Assembly: GCF_900699765.1 (NCBI RefSeq)
Contig: NZ_CAADHO010000001.1
Location: 992,001-1,056,000 of the forward strand
Direction of reading: 5' to 3'
Length of the DNA: 64,000 nucleotides
Source: Desulfoluna butyratoxydans
Lineage (GTDB): Bacteria; Desulfobacterota; Desulfobacteria; Desulfobacterales; Desulfolunaceae
The position numbers and the translations under genes were made by a program. Numbering within the stretch: position 1 is the stretch's first letter; each line of letters opens with the position of its first letter. The notes beneath the pieces are model-generated. The model was not told where the DNA came from, searched no databases, and saw only the letters and a list, made by a program, of their open reading frames with translations. Shown here piece after piece: positions 50,398 through 58,544 of the stretch.

Positions 50398-52875
50398 ATG
50401 AAGCTCTCCCTGAAAGTCATCAGCATCTTTTTTATCAGCGTGCTCTCCGCCCTGATGGTCATGGCGGTCATCGGCATCAACATCTCCATCAGGCAGTCCA
50501 CCCGCAACCTCAAAGAGGCGGCCAACATCGCCCTGACCTCCATTGCCACGACCCTCTCCGAAGACATCGGCACGGGATTTTCCCATGTAAAAGAGATCGC
50601 CGAACACCCAACCGTGGCCGCCCTTCTCACCACCCCGAAGGCCCACAGAAGCGAGGCGATGATCCAGGAAGTCAGGGACCTGTGCCGCCACTACCGGCAA
50701 TTCAATTCACGCTTCAAGTACGTTTACCTGGGCACCCGGGACGGGAGCCTCATCGTGGACAGGGAAATTGCCCTGCCCCAAGGGTACACCCCCGTTGTCC
50801 GGCCCTGGTACACCGGGGCCCTGGAAAAACCGGGCACCCCCTTCATCAACGACCTGTACAACAGCGTCCCGGACGGGCTGGAGATCACCTCCATCTCCCT
50901 GGCCGTCAAAGGCCCATCCGGAGAAATCGCCGGGGTGGTGGGGGTGGACTTTCTGTTCTCCCGGTACCATACCATCATGCAGAACCTGGCCTTTAAATCC
51001 GGGTTCATCGTCATCACCCACAACAACGCCTCCCTCATCGCCCACTCCCAGGATCCTGCCGCAGGCTACACAAGCCTCTCCACCCCGGAGAACAGGGACC
51101 TTGCCCGGGCCAACACCGCCGTGAACGGAGAGACCGTCATCATCCACGGCAAGCGGTACACCGCCTACACGCGGCAGATGGACCGGTACGACCTGAAGAT
51201 CCTCACCTTTGTCTCGGAAGCCACCCTCCAGGATATCCGACAAAGCTACATCCTCCTGTACACCCTCACCGCCGGGGTGATCCTTCTCATCGTGGGCATC
51301 ACCGGGTCCCGCCTGGCGCGGAACACCCTGGCCGTGGAACAGGCCTCCATCCGGGCCAAGCAGGACTTTTTTAAAAACATGAACCACGAGATCCGAACGC
51401 CCTTAAACGCGGTGGTGGGGTTCATCGATCTCCTCAGCGAAACACCCCTGGACCCAAAACAGAAAACCTACGTAAGCCACACGCGCACGGCTTCCAAGCA
51501 CCTGGCCGGCATTGTCAACGATGTCCTGGATATCTCCAGCATCCAGGCGGGAAAATACCGCATTGTGGAGCAGCCCTACCTCTTCCACGACCTCATCGGC
51601 CATATCGTGGCCCTGGTGGAACAGACCCTAAGGGGCAAAGACGTTCGCCTCCACGTCTCCGCCTCATCGGAAATCCCCCACGCCATGAAAGGGGACAGCA
51701 TGCGCCTGAAACAGGTGCTCTTGAACATCCTGCAGAACGCCGTCAAATTCACGGACAGCGGCATCATCTCCCTGCGCATCGGGTGCAAAACAGAGGAGGA
51801 CCGTATCTGCCTGGAGTTCACCATCACCGATACCGGCTCCGGCATCGCCCCGGACCACCTGCCCCATATTTTCGATGAGTTCACCCAGTTTGCCGAAACC
51901 AATGTCCAGGGGACCGGCCTGGGCCTTACCCTCACCCGCAAACTGGTGGAGCGCATGGGGGGCAGCATCTCCTGCACCAGCAAGCCGGGCAAAGGGACGC
52001 GCTTCACCTTTTTCGTGGTGCAAAAACCCGTCCACAAAAGGGGCGACGAGTCTCCGGAAAAGACCTCCGGAGCCCCAGCCTCTTCCCCCCTTTCCCAGTG
52101 CCCTGTCCATGAGTTTACGGCCCCGGGGGTATCGGTTCTCCTGGTGGAAGACGACCCCCTGAGCCGCACCATGGTCTGCGAACTCCTGAAAGGCCACCGC
52201 ATGGAGGTCCACACCGCCGAGACCGGCAGGGCCTTCCTGGACACCATGACCTCGGACCGCACCTTTGACCTGGTCATCACCGACATGAAACTCCCGGACA
52301 TCAACGGGCGCACCGTCGTGAGGCGTTTAAGGGCCCATGTCCCGTCCCTTGCCCTGCCCCCTGTCATCGCCTTCAGCGCCGTGGACACCGAAGAACAGCT
52401 GAAGCAGAGCCCCTTCGATGCCTTTATCCGAAAACCCATCGACATCATCACCTTTCGAAAGACGCTGCTTGCCTGGCTCCCCCGTGAACGCGTCGTCACC
52501 GGTGCCCCCCGGCCCAAGGCACCTGCCCCCCTTCTTGCCGGGGAGACATGCCGGGAAAAATACGGCACCGGACTCTATGTGAAACTGCTGCACGTTTTTC
52601 TGGAGGATCATCGGGAAGGCATACAGATCATGGAGACCATGATCCGGGAGGAACGATTCTCGGACCTGGAGGTGAGGGTCCACCGCTTCAAGGGCGCTCT
52701 TTTGAACATCGGCGCCCCGAAGACGGCGGCCATGGCCGAATCCCTGGAGCACAGGCTTGAGGCAGGGGAAGCCATCGGGATCGATGAGCTGGCCCCCCTG
52801 GCCGGGGAGACGGCCAGGGTCATGGAGGAGGCCCGCGGCCTCCTGGCCACCTTGGAAAAAGAAGCGGAAACGTAA
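50398..52875 (+). CDS. Hybrid sensor histidine kinase with receiver and HPt domains
   Basis: An 825-residue inner-membrane kinase carrying a full phosphorelay. A first membrane helix (about 5-27) and a second (about 285-303) flank a periplasmic dCache-like sensor (YLGTRDGSLIVD, RPWYTGAL, GVVGVDFLFS). No HAMP domain is evident. HisKA carries the phospho-His330 in NHEIRTPLNA. The ATPase domain has NAVKFT, DTGSGI and GTGLGLT. A receiver follows with Asp629 in VITDMKLPD, then an HPt domain with His762 in VHRFKGALLNIG. Phosphate would pass His330-Asp629-His762 and then to Asp53 of the upstream regulator. Confidence 0.92.
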   Translation: MKLSLKVISIFFISVLSALMVMAVIGINISIRQSTRNLKEAANIALTSIATTLSEDIGTGFSHVKEIAEHPTVAALLTTPKAHRSEAMIQEVRDLCRHYRQFNSRFKYVYLGTRDGSLIVDREIALPQGYTPVVRPWYTGALEKPGTPFINDLYNSVPDGLEITSISLAVKGPSGEIAGVVGVDFLFSRYHTIMQNLAFKSGFIVITHNNASLIAHSQDPAAGYTSLSTPENRDLARANTAVNGETVIIHGKRYTAYTRQMDRYDLKILTFVSEATLQDIRQSYILLYTLTAGVILLIVGITGSRLARNTLAVEQASIRAKQDFFKNMNHEIRTPLNAVVGFIDLLSETPLDPKQKTYVSHTRTASKHLAGIVNDVLDISSIQAGKYRIVEQPYLFHDLIGHIVALVEQTLRGKDVRLHVSASSEIPHAMKGDSMRLKQVLLNILQNAVKFTDSGIISLRIGCKTEEDRICLEFTITDTGSGIAPDHLPHIFDEFTQFAETNVQGTGLGLTLTRKLVERMGGSISCTSKPGKGTRFTFFVVQKPVHKRGDESPEKTSGAPASSPLSQCPVHEFTAPGVSVLLVEDDPLSRTMVCELLKGHRMEVHTAETGRAFLDTMTSDRTFDLVITDMKLPDINGRTVVRRLRAHVPSLALPPVIAFSAVDTEEQLKQSPFDAFIRKPIDIITFRKTLLAWLPRERVVTGAPRPKAPAPLLAGETCREKYGTGLYVKLLHVFLEDHREGIQIMETMIREERFSDLEVRVHRFKGALLNIGAPKTAAMAESLEHRLEAGEAIGIDELAPLAGETARVMEEARGLLATLEKEAET

Positions 52876-52984
52876 CCAGAACAAGCCTGCCTTCCATGGT
52901 TAAAGTCGAATAAACCACAGGATCAAGAAAGCTCAGCAAAGGCAAAAACGATGCCTTCTATGGTTAAAGTGGGCTCAAAAAGCG

Positions 52985-53105
52985 TGCCTCCGGCGGCCAG
53001 GGGATTTTTGGCCTAAGTGGCTTCGCCACCCCTGGACCCCAGGTTGCGAAAGCCCTCCCCCTTCGTTCCTCAGGGGAAGAGCTTCCGCGAAGATTTTCGT
53101 GAATA
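52985..53105 (+). repeat. Palindromic element, loop hairpin degraded (copy 6)
   Basis: Border GCCTCCGGCGGCCAGGGG, a GTGGCTTCGCCAC hairpin, then loop TCGTTCCTC (53063-53071) within CCCC/GGGG and an imperfect outer stem. Confidence 0.75.
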
Positions 53106-53115
53106 TTGAGCAAAA

Positions 53116-53168
53116 CCTGTTTGTCAAACTTTTCAAAAGTTTGGCCCCCGGCAGGGCCGCCGGAGGCA
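53116..53168 (-). repeat. Dispersed repeat module B (copy)
   Basis: Reverse orientation: CCTGTTTGTCAAAC, the AAACTTTT-AAAAGTTT hairpin and GGCCGCCGGAGGC; full match to other copies. Confidence 0.85.
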
Positions 53169-53180
53169 TCTTTAACTTGG

Positions 53181-53285
53181 CTGCCTCCGGCGGTGAGAGT
53201 GGCGAAGCCACTTAGGCAAAACACCTCGAAAGCAGGTTGCGAATGCGCTTTCCCCTTCGTTCCTCAGGGAAAATCACATTCGCTG
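53181..53285 (+). repeat. Palindromic element with conserved-loop hairpin (copy 7)
   Basis: Border GCCTCCGGCGG, GTGGCGAAGCCAC hairpin, then GCGAATG (53239-53245), loop TCGTTCCTC (53257-53265), CATTCGC (53277-53283). A partial module B (GCCCCGGCAGGGCCGCCGG) follows near 53344-53370. Three or four modules are thus stacked between convergent genes. Confidence 0.85.
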
Positions 53286-53418
53286 TTTCAGATGAAACTG
53301 CATCTGTTTAGTAAGCCTGTCGTTATGAGATCCGGCAAAAATTTTGCCCCGGCAGGGCCGCCGGGGGCCTGCTTGTTTCACCCACGCTGCCCACAGAAGG
53401 CAAGCTGGCGAACACCGG

Positions 53419-53862
53419 TCACCCCCGTGCCAGTATCGCGTCCAGGCGGCGGACCGCGCGGGCCACGAGCTCCTGCACCCGCCCTGCGGCCCGGATCGCC
53501 GCCTTTCCCTCGGGGGTGGAGGGGTCAACCCCGCCGTTGAGGGCTTGGCAGGCCAGGGCCCCATGGTCGGCCACAAACCCATTCCGAAAGGTGTCCACCA
53601 GCCCCCGGACCCGGTCCCGAGCCCCGGGCTCCGCGATGGTTTCGGGACCTGCCGCCAGGCCGATCACCAGGCAGGCCGAGGTCATCACCCCGCAGGTCCC
53701 GCCTCCGGCCCCCATGCCCCCGGCAAGGCCCGACGCCAGCTTCAGTGCACAGGCATGCCCCAGCCCCATCTCCTTTGCATAGGTGAGCAAAAGGGCCTCG
53801 GAACAGGAGTACCCGGCCTGAAGAAAATCCGTGGCAACGGCCACGCGCGTTGATGTCGTCAT
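53419..53862 (-). CDS. C_GCAxxG_C_C family redox-type protein
   Basis: A 147-residue protein with the conserved Cys pattern of the C_GCAxxG_C_C family common in anaerobes: GYSCSEALLL, GGMGAGGGTCGVMTSACLVIG and a later Cys near LACQALNGG. Family members are presumed metal- or cluster-binding redox proteins of unknown partner. The expected GCA-type motif is here GGM-GAGGGTCG, so one site is modified. AAGGGGGATAC precedes the ATG. Confidence 0.8.
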   Translation of the reverse strand: MTTSTRVAVATDFLQAGYSCSEALLLTYAKEMGLGHACALKLASGLAGGMGAGGGTCGVMTSACLVIGLAAGPETIAEPGARDRVRGLVDTFRNGFVADHGALACQALNGGVDPSTPEGKAAIRAAGRVQELVARAVRRLDAILARG

Positions 53863-53995
53863 GTATCCCCCTTATGGTATGTCAATTCTTATGCACAGAC
53901 GGCCTGGCCCCCGAAACGGGTCCCGGACCATGCCCTCAACCCTGCACCACGACGGGTGCCCCTGTATTGGACAAATGCGACTTTTTCCAGGGAGG

Positions 53996-54739
53996 TCAGG
54001 CCATGCACTGTGAAGGGGAGTAATCGGCCAGGCTGAGGCACTCGCGGATCAGGTGGGACTGGTCAAAAAAACCGCACCGGGCAGCCACGTCGGCGGCATG
54101 GGAGGTGGAGAGGTGCCCCAGGGCACGGGAGAGACGAAACATGCGGGCAAGGTGCTTCGGAGTCACCCCGATGCGCTCATCAAAGAGTCGCTCCAGATGG
54201 CGTCGACTCACCCCGCACCGGGCGGCCAGGTCCTCCATGCCCACATGGCCCCCCGCCTGGCGAATAAGGGCCACGGCCGTTGCCACCACCCGGGCATAGG
54301 ATAAAAAGGCGCTCCTGCGCGCCTCAAAAAAGGCATTGAACCCATGCGCGTAGGCCTCCGGCGCATCGCCTTTGTTCCGGGCCACCGCCTCCACGCCCAG
54401 GCCCTTGAGCTCCCAGAGTTCGTCCAGAACCACGCACTGCCCGGCAAACTCCATCTGGGGCATGGAGAGAAAGGGGAAGACCCCGCAAGGACAAAACCGA
54501 ACGCAAAAAAGCCTCAGGTCGCCGTCTGACCCGAGCCCCACCCGACGCGACATGCCCCCCAGAAGAAAAGAGGAGGACACCGTAAAGGGAGCGCGCCCCT
54601 GAACGCTTACGGACACGGGATCCCCCAGGTTGAACACCAGGGCCACCCCGCCGAAGAGCTCAAGGGCGGCCTCGCCTTTCAGGTAGCGATACGAAGAGAT
54701 AAAGGGAGCGAACTCCGAAGGAGGGGCGATGACGGCCAT
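53996..54739 (-). CDS. AraC-family transcriptional regulator
   Basis: A 247-residue regulator. The N-terminal beta-rich domain (about 1-130) includes FAPFISSYRYLKG and is of the DUF6597-like sensor type. The C-terminal double helix-turn-helix includes MEDLAARCGVSRRHLERLFDE and DVAARCGFFDQSHLIRE. Its ATG has GAGG six bases upstream, overlapping the end of the DUF1499 gene eight bases away, so the two are cotranscribed. Regulated genes are not evident. Confidence 0.88.
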   Translation of the reverse strand: MAVIAPPSEFAPFISSYRYLKGEAALELFGGVALVFNLGDPVSVSVQGRAPFTVSSSFLLGGMSRRVGLGSDGDLRLFCVRFCPCGVFPFLSMPQMEFAGQCVVLDELWELKGLGVEAVARNKGDAPEAYAHGFNAFFEARRSAFLSYARVVATAVALIRQAGGHVGMEDLAARCGVSRRHLERLFDERIGVTPKHLARMFRLSRALGHLSTSHAADVAARCGFFDQSHLIRECLSLADYSPSQCMA

Positions 54740-54746
54740 GGGCACC

Positions 54747-55196
54747 TCAACGGGCCACGCTGTTTTTCAAGCGTTCCACGCGTTTTCGGTTAACGCCGAA
54801 GTCGCTGTACCCCGTGCGGGAGGCCGATCGGAAATGGATGGTGCGGCTGGCCTCGTCGATATGCACCTCCAGGTCATCCACAAACCGGAAAAGGGCCGAG
54901 CGAACCTCGGCGTGGAGGTAGGTGTCGGTGCGGGTCACCAGGGTGACGCGGGGGGTCTTCTCAAGGGCCGAGACAATGCGCGCCATGGCCTCTGCAGGGG
55001 AAACCGTTAATGGCAGGGGAGCGATTCCATGGGTGTCGTCATCGGCCTGGGAGGAGACGCAGTTGGGCGAATCCGGGCAGGGGGAGAGTCTGCCCTCCAT
55101 GACGCCCAGGTTATCGGGCTTTTTCCCGGCAAAAAGCGAGCACCCTGAAAAGAGACAAAGGACAATGGCACCAAACACAAGGGCCTTGATGGTCAT
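54747..55196 (-). CDS. DUF1499 family lipoprotein
   Basis: A 149-residue predicted lipoprotein: signal MTIKALVFGAIVLCLFSGC with lipobox FSGC, then the DUF1499 start LSPCPDSPNCVSSQ. The domain's function is not known. AGGAGG lies six bases before ATG 55196, which settles the start over a longer frame to 55229. It leads an operon with the AraC regulator gene. Confidence 0.87.
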   Translation of the reverse strand: MTIKALVFGAIVLCLFSGCSLFAGKKPDNLGVMEGRLSPCPDSPNCVSSQADDDTHGIAPLPLTVSPAEAMARIVSALEKTPRVTLVTRTDTYLHAEVRSALFRFVDDLEVHIDEASRTIHFRSASRTGYSDFGVNRKRVERLKNSVAR

Positions 55197-55278
55197 GGAA
55201 AACCTCCTGATATGGGGTGGCGGTGGCAATACGACACGTAAGCGTAACCCAGTCGTAACGATTCAGTACCAAAAAACT

Positions 55279-55329
55279 GCCTCCGGCGGCCCTGCCGGGG
55301 GCCAAACTTTTGAAAAGTTCGACAAATAG
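55279..55329 (+). repeat. Dispersed repeat module B (copy)
   Basis: GCCTCCGGCGGCCCTGCCGG and CCAAACTTTTGAAAAGTTCG ending ACAAATAG; one arm base has changed. Confidence 0.8.
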
Positions 55330-55339
55330 ATTTTGTCCA

Positions 55340-55450
55340 ATTTTCTCAAAGCCTTCGCGAATGTCCTCGCCCTGAGGAACGAAGGGCGAGGACATTCGCA
55401 ACCTGGGGTCCAGGGGATCATCCCCTGGCCGCCGGAGGCACGCTTTTTGA
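55340..55450 (-). repeat. Palindromic element with perfect conserved-loop hairpin (copy 8)
   Basis: GCGAATGTCCTCGCCC (55357-55372), GAGGAACGA (55374-55382), GGGCGAGGACATTCGC (55384-55399): a perfect 17-bp stem counting the T-A pair beside the loop. ACCTGGGGTCCAGGGGAT and CCGCCGGAGGC follow. Confidence 0.88.
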
Positions 55451-55525
55451 ACCGACTTTAGCCATAGAAGGCAAGCTGAATCGTTACACCCAGTCAAAAA
55501 AGCGGCCCTGCCGAGCCGACCCGGG

Positions 55526-56155
55526 CTATTTGCGAACAAACAGAAACATGTCTGTGGTGATGCTCCCGTCCGGCTCCGGGTAATCGCTCAGGTGGGTCTC
55601 CACCACGGCAAGGTGATTCTCGGCAAGCCAGCCCTTCACCGCCTCGGGGTCGTGGTAGGTAAAATGAAGCTTGCGGCCCCCGGAAAAACCGGCGGTCTCG
55701 TACCCGTCTTTTTTCCCCACCATGAAGCTCAGGTAGAGAGCGCCCCCGGGTGCCAGGCAAGAGGCAACCTCCTTGATGACGCCCCTGGCCTCTTCAGGCG
55801 AGATATGCACGATGCAAAACGAGGCAATGACCACATCAAAGGTGCCGAGCCCTGAGAGGTCCCGGATGTCCCCCACCCGAAAACAAAAGTCCCCGGACGG
55901 CATATGGGCTTTGGCCAGGCTCACCATCTCGGCCGAGAGGTCGATGCCGGTGACGGACGCCTTTTTCCCGGTCATCAGTACGGCGTTGTTCCCCGGGCCG
56001 CAGCCGATGTCCAGCACAGCTGCCCCTTCCGGCACATAACTGTCGCGAAAACGGATCATCATCTCCCGGTACGGAGCGTAATCCATGAACTTGTCCGCGT
56101 AGGCACCCGCGGAGTCATCGTAGGTGGAAATGGTGGTCTTGAGGCGGGATGTCAT
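55526..56155 (-). CDS. Class I SAM-dependent methyltransferase
   Basis: A 209-residue methyltransferase. Motif I VLDIGCGPGNNAVLM (near residue 48), an acidic residue after GIDLS, GDIRDLS and FDVVIASFCIVH define the SAM-binding fold. Substrate is unknown; the sequence is of the general methyltransferase-11/25 type. GGAGA lies just before ATG 56155, and the tandem array (GGGCTAA)8 touches this Shine-Dalgarno on its upstream side, so expression may vary with copy number. Confidence 0.88.
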   Translation of the reverse strand: MTSRLKTTISTYDDSAGAYADKFMDYAPYREMMIRFRDSYVPEGAAVLDIGCGPGNNAVLMTGKKASVTGIDLSAEMVSLAKAHMPSGDFCFRVGDIRDLSGLGTFDVVIASFCIVHISPEEARGVIKEVASCLAPGGALYLSFMVGKKDGYETAGFSGGRKLHFTYHDPEAVKGWLAENHLAVVETHLSDYPEPDGSITTDMFLFVRK

Positions 56156-56165
56156 AACGGTCTCC

Positions 56166-56221
56166 GGGCTAAGGGCTAAGGGCTAAGGGCTAAGGGCTAA
56201 GGGCTAAGGGCTAAGGGCTAA
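56166..56221. repeat. Heptanucleotide tandem array (GGGCTAA)8
   Basis: Eight perfect 7-base copies, read TTAGCCC on the minus strand, ending at 56166 directly against the Shine-Dalgarno (56161-56165) of the methyltransferase gene. Confidence 0.97.
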
Positions 56222-56339
56222 AATAGCCGAATACATTCAGGTATCAACTCAAAAAACGAAACGTCAACACGAAAACCAACGTTTGTTTTACTTATGCCTG
56301 CGGGGGCTGAATGTTTAAAAAGTTGTAACTATTCAGCTT

Positions 56340-56392
56340 GCCTCCGGCGGGTCGCTTTTTTGAAAAAAAGCTCCGCAAAAAACTTTTCGGTA
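56340..56392 (-). repeat. Dispersed repeat module A (copy 3)
   Basis: Reverse orientation: GCCTCCGGCGGGTCGC, GCTTTTTT-GAAAAAAAGC and CTCCGCAAAAAAC. Slightly longer A/T runs than other copies. Confidence 0.85.
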
Positions 56393-56442
56393 GAAAGGTC
56401 AGAACAGTCAGAATCACTGGAATTCATGGCAAAGCTGTCAAA

Positions 56443-56496
56443 GCCTGTTTGTCAAACTTTTCAAAAGTTTGGCCCCCGGCAGGGCCGCCGGAGGCA
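56443..56496 (-). repeat. Dispersed repeat module B (copy)
   Basis: CCTGTTTGTCAAAC, AAACTTTTC-AAAAGTTT, GGCCGCCGGAGGC; same orientation as the copy at 53116-53168. Confidence 0.85.
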
Positions 56497-56570
56497 AACA
56501 TAAGCTGAATAGTTACAAAAAGTTTAACACACAGCCTTAAACATTCGTCTTAAGTGAATTCCGGTTTAAA

Positions 56571-56649
56571 TGCGGATGTGATTTGACCCGGGGAACGAGG
56601 GGCAAAACGCATCCGCAACCTGCTTTCAAGGTGGCACACCTTGCCGCCG
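56571..56649 (-). repeat. Palindromic element abutting the IS (copy 9)
   Basis: TGCGGATG (56571-56578), loop GGGGAACGA (56590-56598, one base from the consensus), CATCCGCA (56610-56617), hairpin CAAGGTG/CACCTTG, and border GCCGCCGGAG, which stops short of the usual GGAGGC where the IS-proximal sequence TTATTCC begins. Confidence 0.8.
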
Positions 56650-56689
56650 GAGTTATTCCGGTTAAAGTCAACCAAAATTGTTCTTTGAA

Positions 56690-58305
56690 AATTCGATAAA
56701 GCACCACAACAAACTATACACCTCCGAGGGCTTTTGTTACTGTGAAGCCCTTGGAGCACGATCTCTGATCCCGCATTCGACAGTTTACCTGTCTTGGGAC
56801 TTGATCTGCTCCATTCTTTTTTTGCTCTGACGCCTTGATATTGGTGCTTTCGCGTCATATCCCTGATACCGTCTGTCCCTCCCTATGGCAGTATTTTGTT
56901 CTGCAGGAGAGCTCTTCTGCCGATTTAACTCATCAATCGTTGGGTTAAAGGGCTTCTTAGAGGCCAGTACACCGTAAGCAATACGTACAAGCTTGTGGAT
57001 GCATACGCCTATAGCGGCCTTAGCAACCATCCCCTGAGCCTTTTTGTCATCATAGAGCCTTCGGACAATGGGATTTCGGCTCTTTTTTGACAGCCCAGCC
57101 AGAACAGCCATGTAAAGCATTGCTCTTGGGGCTTTTTGGCCTTTTTTGCTCATACGGAAGCTGCCCTTTTTTGTGCTATCACCGCTGAGCCTGTATTCGG
57201 GATGGACGCCTAAAAATGCAGCGAGTTTTTTTGCTGAGTCAAAGCGCCTAATATCCTCAATATAGAGCATCAAGACAATGGCCGTCATTCTTCCAACGCC
57301 ATCGATGGTCATGAGTAAATCGACCTCAGGCCAGTCGCACATTTTTTCCAGTCGCTTTTCATAAAGCTCAATGCTCTTATCCATGTGAACAAGCTGGCGC
57401 ACTGTCGAAGTGATTAAAAAGGCCGTTGTTTCATCAGATTCTTCAGCCGTACTGGCCTTTGCATTCTTGATGAGTTCTGGGGCTAACTGCCGTTTTAAAA
57501 AAGGGATAGAGGCAACGCTTTTCAACCGAGCCCGTGAGAGCAGATCGGCTGTCGGGTACTTCATTAAAAGCTTCAAAACCCATTGCGGCATTTTGTTTCG
57601 GCAGTACTGTAAAATCTCAGGATTCCCACTATATAACAATGATTCAAGCTCGTTGAGATGATCCCCACGCTGCCGTTTCAGCATTCTCAGGTGTACCCAG
57701 ACTTTTTTTAAGCTGGCATAGGGGTTCGTCTGACCATAGGGAACTTTTTCAGGGTGGCGGACCTGGTATTCAGCAACACTTCGGGCGCTTATCTTATCTG
57801 TTAGGTTACGGACCATTCCGGCTTTGTTGTCATGGGCGATTCCATTTGGGTTCACCCGTGCCGCATGTAAGTCGTATTTTTCTTGCTGCTTTAACAGGAA
57901 GCCATACCAGTTGTTCTCGTATCCACCCGTACTTTCGACGGCTGCATACAGGACGGCTGAAGGGTATTTTTCAAAGAGCTTGTCGATCCGGTGACGAAGT
58001 TCTGCATGGCCTAAGGCCGTGTCATCAAGCTGGAAATTTTCTTCCACGCAGTTCAAATCTTCATCAATAATTACAAAATCTGAGTACCCTTTGCTGACAT
58101 CGCAACCCAAATAGAATTTCTGCACCACTCACTCCAAGTTTTTAAACTTTAAGGGAAAACCAGATATCATCAGCCTTCTAACTATGCGGCCTCGGAGGCC
58201 AAGTTATTCCAGGATTTTAGTCTGGTTAGAGGAAGAAACTCCGGCACGGCTTCGAGAGCCAAGGCAGTTCCCTTCTCCCCAACGAGTAAGGTGCTTTATC
58301 GAATT
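56690..58305 (-). mobile_element. IS110/IS1111-type insertion sequence
   Basis: One DEDD transposase gene is framed by an inverted repeat of 16 bases: AATTCGATAAAGCACC at 56690-56705 and GGTGCTTTATCGAATT at 58290-58305. IS1111-group elements carry such sub-terminal repeats and no target duplications, so the true tips lie somewhat outside these coordinates. Non-coding flanks inside the element are about 80 bases at the transposase 3' side and 160 bases at the 5' side; either could encode the bridge RNA expected for this family. The element is AT-richer than the host sequence, indicating transfer. Confidence 0.8.
56785..58128 (-). CDS. IS110-family DEDD transposase (serine/RuvC-like recombinase)
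   Basis: A 447-residue transposase. The N-terminal RuvC-like domain opens YLGCDVSKGYSDF (Asp10) and has AAVESTGGYE (Glu) and the later acidic residues of the DEDD set. The C-terminal Tnp20 domain has LLMTIDGVGRMTAIVL, followed by a Ser-containing stretch (LSGDSTKKGSF) where IS110 enzymes hold the nucleophilic serine. It appears complete. A C-terminal basic tail (KAPISRRQSKKRMEQIK) extends beyond most relatives. Codon use is visibly less GC-rich than that of neighbours. The enzyme would act with a bridge RNA to choose its target. Confidence 0.93.
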   Translation of the reverse strand: MVQKFYLGCDVSKGYSDFVIIDEDLNCVEENFQLDDTALGHAELRHRIDKLFEKYPSAVLYAAVESTGGYENNWYGFLLKQQEKYDLHAARVNPNGIAHDNKAGMVRNLTDKISARSVAEYQVRHPEKVPYGQTNPYASLKKVWVHLRMLKRQRGDHLNELESLLYSGNPEILQYCRNKMPQWVLKLLMKYPTADLLSRARLKSVASIPFLKRQLAPELIKNAKASTAEESDETTAFLITSTVRQLVHMDKSIELYEKRLEKMCDWPEVDLLMTIDGVGRMTAIVLMLYIEDIRRFDSAKKLAAFLGVHPEYRLSGDSTKKGSFRMSKKGQKAPRAMLYMAVLAGLSKKSRNPIVRRLYDDKKAQGMVAKAAIGVCIHKLVRIAYGVLASKKPFNPTIDELNRQKSSPAEQNTAIGRDRRYQGYDAKAPISRRQSKKRMEQIKSQDR

Positions 58306-58385
58306 AACATTCGGATCAACAAGGGTGAACTTCGTTAATGTTGAAAGTCGAACAAATGAAACAGGGCTAAAGCTTAAAAAAGCGT

Positions 58386-58485
58386 CGAAGTCTGAAAGAA
58401 TTTGCCCCGAGGAACGAGGGGCAAATTCTTTCAGAAACCTGGGGTCCAGGGGATTTATTCCCTGGCCGCCGGAGGCCTGTTTTTT
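58386..58485 (-). repeat. Palindromic element with perfect conserved-loop hairpin (copy 10)
   Basis: CTGAAAGAATTTGCCCC (58392-58408), GAGGAACGA (58409-58417), GGGGCAAATTCTTTCAG (58418-58434): a perfect 17-bp stem. ACCTGGGGTCCAGGGGATT and CCGCCGGAGGCC follow. It lies on the far side of the IS in the same orientation as copy 9. Confidence 0.88.
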
Positions 58486-58544
58486 TCACCCACTTTAACC
58501 ATAGAAGGCAGCTTTTTAGCGGCACGGGACCGTAACCTTAAATA

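Noticed and set aside
56166..56221. CRISPR-like or telomere-like array
   Set aside because: Units are 7 bases with no spacers; it is a simple tandem repeat.
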